From Apiospora phragmitis (taxonomy: Eukaryota > Ascomycota > Sordariomycetes > Amphisphaeriales > Apiosporaceae), in the NCBI GenBank assembly GCA_038363925.1, contig JAQQWL010000016.1, forward strand, positions 558,001-622,000: a stretch of 64,000 nt of DNA, in the 5' to 3' direction. Each line of letters opens with the position of its first letter. The stretch's first letter is position 1. A program made the position numbers and the translations under genes. The notes beneath the pieces were generated by a model. The model was not told the DNA's origin, searched no databases, and saw only the letters and a program-made list of their open reading frames with translations. Shown here piece after piece: positions 57,436 through 64,000 of this stretch.

Positions 57436-58781
57436 CTACTGAAGTGGAACTTCAGTTCACATAGCGGGCACGGAAGGGAGAGCACCGGCGAGGCTGAGTA
57501 ATGGGTAGATGGCCCGGACCAGAATAGTGGGAAAGTTCACGGGGCATGCTCATCATTGAGGCGATGTGGAGGATTATGGCTTCCTGGTGCGACTCGGCTG
57601 GGCTGCAGCGGTTGCGTTCATTGGCAGATGCCTAGTACCTTTAGGTGACCGTAGCAATACTACTACCGATGCCCCCAAGTGTACAAATCTCCGCACGAGG
57701 ATGTGTGTCACTGTATCGTCTGTATCGTCTGTATCGTCTGTTGTACGGGCAATGTTCTGTTTCGGTGCGAATTGCATGCCATGTCGCCAACGGCTTTGTA
57801 CTACGTTAAGCGAGATCCAACCATCTAATCTGCCACGTGTGTTTGATGGTAACCTATCACATCCCTCGACATGAAGGAGAGTAAACAGTGTAAACCTAAT
57901 GTAGCTAATAATTAATCATTTTTAACGACTTGAAGTCAGTGTTTATATGGACTCGTAGGTGACATCCGGATTGGACCCGCCACCAACTGCACTTATTAGA
58001 AAAAAGGGACCGACTAGCGGGGCATTTCCCCGGATTCTCATTGGGATTCTTGCCCTTCAGCAGCCCTACACAGACAAAGACACTCCTATCCTGGGCGATA
58101 CTGTGACCTGTAATAAGAAAATGGGGTGGATAGACGATTTGGGGGCAAGGGGTTGCGGCCAGGCGGGCAACTGACCTTCCAGGGTCCTGGCCAGTGCTTT
58201 CAGGGTCGCGTGTCCACTGAAATTGAGGGGGCCTTGCAGCGCAAATTTAAGTACATAGCATTGAATCTCGCGTCATTGCCCGGGTCTATGGTATCAACAG
58301 TGCATTGAGTGCTATTTGGCTCTGGGAACAAATGACATGTCTCCGTAATCGGCCAACTCTAGATACGCTCACTCACCTCATATGCAGTCATCATAAATAG
58401 GAAAGACACACCGCCGACGATATACTTATCCCAGCAAACAAACAGACCGCCGCCGCCTCCCTGCCTACCCTGCACACTAGCGGCACTGCTAGAACCGTCA
58501 CCGTAAGACAATATTGCCATTCTCCTAATCAGGGAGGGAACTTCCCGTGGGGGAAGGCCAGCGCCCCGAAAAAGAAAATAGATTGACGGCCATCCTACTT
58601 GGCGCAAGACAATCCGAACACGAAGCCACGTCGTTGTTGGCATAACACCCAATCCTCCAGACAATCCCTCTGTCTTATGGCTCCTACCAGCTCTCAATCC
58701 CTCCACCTAGAATTGGCCTCTTCCCAAAATACATTTCCGCAACACCACATAACTGATTAACACTACCTTTGCGCCGCGGCC
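57436..58781. other. Intergenic, 1.3 kb
   Basis: No supported gene. It includes a small 9-bp tandem repeat (CTGTATCGT three times, near 57710-57740). Confidence 0.4.
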
Positions 58782-60445
58782 ATGTGCCGGTTTCTGGTAA
58801 GCTGACTGCCCCCGTCCACCGACGTTTGCACGTTGGAGCGCCACGGAAATCAAACAAAAGCCAAACTAACCACCCGTCTCTCTTGGGCTGTGAAGGTATA
58901 CCGTGGCAGTGACGAGATCCTGCTCTCGAAGCTCATCCTCGACCCCACCCATTCCATCCTCAAGCAGTCCTTCGATTCTCGATTACGACTTGTAAGATAT
59001 CACGTTGATGCGCCGCCGTCTGCGCTCTTGCCAGGGATCCGTCTGTTGCTAACTCCGGACTGCAGGATACCAGACGAGGCCAGAACAATGCTGACGGCTT
59101 TGGCGTCGGCTTCTACACCGACGCAAAACTCGGCGCCTGCCCCTGTCTCTTCACATCGACCGTTCCCGCTTGGAATTGTACCAACTTGCATCGGCTTGCT
59201 TCCAAGACGGCTTCACGACTGGTCTTCGCCCATGTTCGCGCTACTACCGAAGGCTCCTTGAGCGAGGACAACTGCCACCCCTTTACCAATGGCAGTCTAA
59301 TGTGGATGCACAACGGCGGTCTGGGCGGCTGGAAGTACATCAAACGGCGGCTGGGCGAGAAGCTCCATGATAAATGGTATCTTTTCGTCCAAGGCGGCAC
59401 TGACAGCGAATGGGCGTTTGCCTTGTTCATGGACCGCCTGGAAAGACTGGGTGTCGACCCCAGCTCCCAGCCCGAGAATGGTTTCGGCCCGGCCATATTG
59501 CGCAAGGCGCTTCTCCAGACCATTGAAATCATCAACGAGCTCACCACGAGCATACCGGAGAGTGTGGTGCAGAGCGAGAATGTGGATACGCGAAGTCTAC
59601 TCAATTTTGCCGTCACGGATGGGCATAGTGTAATCTGTACCAGATATGTCAGCAGCAAGACGGACGAGGCCGCAAGTCTGTACTACTCGTCTGGCACCCA
59701 GTGGGAGACGAGGCCCACGCCGGGAGACAAGGACTATCAGATGGAACGGCGAGATAAGGGTGCCGACATCGTTCTTGTCGCCAGCGAGCCGCTCACTTTT
59801 GAACGGGGTAAGTGTCTTCGTCATGCCACACCTAGTTCAATACTTGCTAAACATGGTTACAGAAAATTGGGTTAATGTCCCAACAAACTCCATCCTCACG
59901 ATCCACCGTCAGTCTGTTATGGTGCACCCTATCGAGGACAGCTTCTCTGAGAGAGACCCCTACCATAAGCGATCGTCCGCCTTCGCAACGAAGAAAGGAC
60001 TTACCACCATGAAAAGGCTGCGCCGCAAGTCATCAACAGCCCCTCGCCGACACCCAATCCTGAAACAGAAACCACGAAGCCTGTGCTTGGCCCTTTCATG
60101 TCGATGAACCGAACTCCTGACTCCTCCGCGAACACCAGTGCGCCAATGCCATCCCGAGGGAAAACGCCCTTGTCTCAATCACATACTGCGGACAACCCGT
60201 CGGACATACGATCTGTGACCTCACCCCCGGCCGCCCGGCCTGATGCGCCATCAAAGCTGCCGAGTCAAGGCAACATCAAGAAAAAGCGTCGGTCTCTTGC
60301 ACAGGGGGAATGGTCTCACCCTGCCGAGTATATCGACTCGGATTTCCCTCCGCAACCGTTGGAGAGCCCTGACCTAACCCCCACTCGATCAGCCGAATAT
60401 GGTAACCCCGAAAAGGCTGCAAGGATACTGGGGCTGGCACTCTAG
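58782..60445 (+). CDS. DUG3: Class II glutamine amidotransferase Dug3
   Basis: Exons 58782-58796, 58896-58991, 59066-59807 and 59863-60445. The first exon encodes only MCRFL; Cys2 becomes the N-terminal nucleophile of class II amidotransferases after Met removal. The sequence continues VYRGSDEILLSKLILDPTHS, NADGFGVGFYTD, LVFAHVRATTEGSLSEDNCH and WMHNGGLGGWKYIKRRL, the Dug3 pattern. Dug3 works with Dug2 in cytosolic degradation of glutathione. The third intron has a good GTAAGT donor and GCTAAAC branch. In the last exon the frame slips at the AAAA run 60012-60016 (after KKGLTTMK): the disordered Pro/Ser-rich tail (NSPSPTPNPETETTKPVLGP) and the end at TGDG-free TAG 60445 are one base out of frame, as if one A were missing. 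The catalytic domain is unaffected. Confidence 0.9.
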
Positions 60446-61277
60446 AAACGAAACGACGCGATGCGATGCGATTTGGGATTCATCTAAAGAAAAAAAGGCA
60501 TCCGCCATGAGGAAGACTCAAGAAGGGCCCTTGTTTCCGGACGAGTTTGTCTCTCAGCAATGCGGATCTCGAATCAAAATGGGCTGGCAGACGCCCGTTG
60601 TGTAGCGTTGTGCGCACTTTGCATAGACTCCTTAGACTGAACTTATGATGAGGGCGAGGCGTTTGGTGAAATGGTTTGACATGGCGAAGAATCTTACAGC
60701 GCTCTTCTTTGCTTTACTCTGTTTTCATGTAGAGCGATTTATGCCTCATCCACTGTATGATAATATCATGATTCTGTCTGGGAGGACATTTCTTCCTGCT
60801 GTTCATAAAGCGCACGAAACAATGACAATAAAGCGTACATTACATCAAATATACTGATCACTCGAAGCAGAACATGAGCGAAGTAGTAGCGATCCATGAG
60901 ATATCAAATAATAAATAGCCTTTTGGCACGATCACCGCGAGACAGGCAGTAAGTGGAGGACCGGGTGGTGTTGAACTTTTTTTCTGTCATAACCCAAAAG
61001 TGTATGGGATTGGATGTTGATATCTTTCTCTAGGGTTCTCTCTATATACAAGCCCAGTCCTTTCGCAAAAGGGTGTCGGTATATATGCAACTAGATTACA
61101 CATACAATGCGCATTTGGTTTCTTTACACAAACACACCAGGAAATCCACCCGAATACGACATGATTCGCTACCCGTTGACCCGTATCAGATTTCCGCACC
61201 CGCGCTCGAAAAAGCAATATATAAGCAAATGTCATGAGGAAACAATAGCAAGGCTGGAAACCGGCTGTAAGGAAGGT
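60446..61277. other. Convergent intergenic region
   Basis: About 830 bp between the Dug3 and transporter stop codons; no supported gene. Confidence 0.4.
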
Positions 61278-63144
61278 TTAAGCCATGTACCGGAACTCGG
61301 GATGCCGGTAGCCCAGGTCGGCGATCTCCTCGGCCGTCTTGCCCTCGAGGCGGTAGTCGCGGCCGCCGCGGGCGCGCAGGCGGTTTCTCCCAGTTGCAGT
61401 AGAAGATGCCGCCGAGGGCGAGGAAGAGGGTGCAGACCTGGCAGACGAGGTTGATGGTGTGGCCGATGGGGAAGTTGGGCCCGTCGGTGGAGAGGTAGGC
61501 CCAGACGGCGAGGATGCCGCCCATGGTGCCGAGGGAGACGATCCAGCCGCCCGTGACGGCGCGCACGGCGGGGCCGGCCGAGTTGTTGAGGCCCCAGGAC
61601 AGGAAGCCCGGGCCGCCGGGGAAGGCGCCGATGGCGACGAAGTAGATGCCCATGTACTTGATGTTGTCGCTCGTGCTCCAGCGCAGGACGGCGAAGCCGG
61701 TGATGCCGACGAGGGTGAAGAGGGCGAGGTAGATGCCGCGCTTCTTGGTTGTCGCTCACGAAGGAGATGGCGATGGCGACGGCCGAGGCCAGCACGTAAG
61801 GGGGCACCGAGTAGAGCTGGGCCTTCTCGGCCTTCCAGCCCAGGTTGAGCAGCACGGTGGGCATGAAGACGGAGATCCCCTGGACGGTGACGTTAATGAA
61901 GAAGAAGCCGCCGGCGCAGATGTAGTTGTTGATGTTGAGCATGGCGCGCTTGACGTGGTGAGGCCGGACCTTCTCGTTGAGGAGCGCCTTGTGCTCGAGG
62001 CGCAGGCGCTCCTCGGCGATCCACTTCTCGCGCTCGTTCAGGCGTTTCGACTGCGCGGGCGTCTGCGGCAGGAGAAGGGGCGCGAGGAGGCCGCAGGCCA
62101 TGGTCAAGAGGCCTTCGAAGAAGAAGATGTTGCGCCAGGTGTGGATGGGTGCTGCTGCGGTGCCCCATTCTGGAACACGGGCGAGTGCGGTTGCGAGGAG
62201 GCCTACGTGGGCTTCATGTTAGCTTTGCAGGCTCTACAACGCCACAATAGGTCCCTTTTGCACCACGGAAGGCTCTTCTTGCTAGGGACCACGAGGGGGG
62301 TCCTATATCAAAGTATAACGAGAAGTATATGTTGACTTGCCTCCAAAAGCACCAGCCATCGAAGCGGCACTGACATAGATACCCACCCGGAAGTACAACT
62401 CTTCGCGCTTGTAGAAGTTGCTCAGGAAGAAGGCGATACCCGGCATGGCGCCGCCCTCGAAGATGCCAAGAAGGGCGCGCAGGCCACATAGCTGCTCGTA
62501 CGTGGTGACGAAAGCGGTCATCATGGAGACGAGACCAAAGCTGACGACGAGGCCGGGAATGTAGAAACGAGGGCCGATTTTCTTGAGGAGCAGGTTCGAA
62601 GGGATCTCGACGGTCAGATAGACGATGTAGAAGATGGAAGTTGCGATATTGAAGCGGTTGTCGCGCTTCAGGTCCAGTTCCTTCTCCATGCCCTGAATTC
62701 TAGCATTGCCGATGTTGGCTCTGTGTTTAAGGGACCGGTCAGTATGTAGCTCCCCTCTCTATGTCATGTCCTCTCCCGGATGAAACCCTGGAAGCTGTAG
62801 CCTGATTGAACATAATCCTCATCGTTTTGCAGGTTCCGTAGCTCTCGAGGAGCTAGCCCGTCAGACACCATGCTGGCCTGAAATGCCATGTGTCGAGCCT
62901 TCCCGTACACGTGCTCCCGATACCCATGTCACACAAACTGAGTCTTAATGATAGAAACTTACCGGTCTAAGAAGCACAGCAGGTAAAGCACTGTGACGAC
63001 TGGGACGATTTGCCAATCCAGTTTGTGGCGTATCACAGCTTCTTCCTCGCGCGTCCAGGAGATCTCATAAGTCTCCGAGTCGCTCTTGTTGGCCGTCTCG
63101 GCCTCGAGGGCGCCCACGGACGTCTTTTCAGGCGTTATGGACAT
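61278..63144 (-). CDS. MFS transporter of the anion:cation symporter (ACS, Dal5/Tna1-like) family
   Basis: Exons 63144-62963, 62720-62341 and 62202-61278. The first intron is GTAAGT-AG; the second begins GCAAGT, a GC-AG intron. The N-terminus is acidic and cytosolic. TM1 ends in LYLLCFLDR and joins ANIGNARIQGMEKELDL across the intron, the hallmark of the ACS family (allantoate, nicotinate and similar organic-anion carriers at the plasma membrane). About 12 membrane segments follow. Two single-base insertions break the last exon: an extra C near 61746-61750 (after AISFVSDN) and an extra A at 61384-61386 (after IFYCNWE). Removing both gives 494 residues ending YRHPEFRYMA at TAA 61278-61280, the expected length. 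Substrate unknown. Confidence 0.87.
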
Positions 63145-64000
63145 ATTGTAAGGTTGTATATATATAGTGGCTGATGGGAAGAGGGCGGCGCTTGAACGGC
63201 TCGCTGGCGGCTGGCTCCCACAGACTCTTAGTGTGAAGGAAGCTTTTCTTCGCTGTCACTAGTATTTTTCTTCTTGTCCAGAAAGGTGTTCGGAAATGGC
63301 AGCAACGACAGCAACCACGTCTGGACCGACTTGAATGCCGGAGAGGAGGATGAGAGGAATAGAGAGGAGATTAGCAGGTTCCCCCGTCGGCAGTAGATGA
63401 AGAGACATGTCCCTTTTATCTATTTGCTACTACTCCTCTAGCGGGCATTTCTCCTTCTCCCCAGGACTTAGCCTAGCTGAGTTTGCCCCTGCCTGGCACT
63501 ACCCGACCCAAGCCAAGGAAACAAAACAAGGGACTGGACCAGGATGCAGGAGTCAAGGATACCGTACAGTGGGAGAGTGCTCCGTAGGTAGCAGCAGAGT
63601 AGGCCGGTTATCTTGTCCCGTCAAGCCGATTGACACTGAACTGCAGTAGCATCCAAGCCTAGACCCTGTACTTGCACGAGTGCCAAGGGCTTGGAGTAGA
63701 GACGGCAGATGCCATTGCAGCAAAGCGACGACATGCTGATTGGATGGGCGGAGGGGTTTTGCCTCTGTGACCTTGCAACCTGCAAAACCCCAAGTCATGC
63801 TGTGCTTGGCGCCCAGGCTGATTAAGCTCTCCTAGGCAAAGCTCGTGCTGTATCGACTTGGATCTCATTGGTTCCGCTTGGGGAAAAGAGACCAGGATAC
63901 CAGGGTTTTAATTAAGTGGTCTTGCCGACCTAATGTCTTGGCCTTTTTGCGGGGAAGGACAGAGAGAAACAAGACAGAGACAGAAGAGGGAGGGAAAAGT
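63145..64000. other. Upstream region of the ACS transporter to the window end
   Basis: Promoter DNA of the transporter plus about 600 bp with no supported gene. A short TA-rich tract lies at about 63156-63168. Confidence 0.4.

Overview
The window is nuclear DNA of a filamentous ascomycete (Pezizomycotina, probably Sordariomycetes). The evidence is many short introns of about 50-100 nt with GTAAGT/GTATGT-type donors and CTAAC/CTGAC-type branch sites, an ascomycete-type laccase ending in the DSGI plug, fungal-only families (Hpc2, Vps74, Mgm1, Dug3, Rba50/RPAP1), and an AT-rich DNA transposon that looks like a product of repeat-induced point mutation (RIP). No species can be named from the sequence alone.

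Layout. 0-5 kb: the 5' end of SURF6/Rrp14 (-), a DHA1-type MFS exporter (-), an SDR oxidoreductase (+) and an aquaporin (-). 5-12.4 kb: sparse DNA with a damaged tRNA-like element, a secreted-looking PEBP protein and an F-box gene cut by one in-frame TAG. 12.5-16.5 kb: a laccase followed by a phenolic acid decarboxylase-like gene, a plausible phenolics pair. 17-28 kb: housekeeping genes, namely a MYND zinc-finger protein, HIR-complex subunit Hpc2 (-), RPAP1/Rba50 and Vps74/GOLPH3 (-). 29-36 kb: four poorly characterised genes (two small membrane proteins, one secreted cysteine-containing protein, one serine-rich protein) and a cytosolic-type Mn superoxide dismutase (-). 37.2-39.0 kb: a 1.86-kb RIP-degraded Fot1/pogo-like Tc1/mariner transposon with 42-bp terminal inverted repeats and TA target duplications. 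39.2-41.3 kb: a lesion-bearing hypothetical gene (-). 43-50 kb: a mitochondrial AAA-like ATPase, a hypothetical protein and the mitochondrial ABC exporter Atm1. 51-53.8 kb: the mitochondrial dynamin Mgm1 (-). 55-57.4 kb: two secreted proteins, one with a CBM18 chitin-binding module, a Thr-rich stalk and a CBM1 module, the other cysteine-rich and repetitive. 58.8-63.1 kb: the Dug3 glutamine amidotransferase and an ACS-family MFS transporter (-).

A striking property is the number of one- or two-base frame breaks from about 29 kb to 62 kb. Many lie in or beside short homopolymers, and they hit genes that should be under strong selection (Mgm1, SOD, Dug3). Genes before 28 kb are essentially clean. 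I read most of these as probable consensus-sequence errors, not biology, but each is recorded where it occurs.

No operon-like system is expected in such a genome. The most interesting items are the two-headed CBM18/CBM1 protein with its cysteine-rich neighbour, the laccase/decarboxylase pair, and the RIP-damaged transposon beside a decayed gene.
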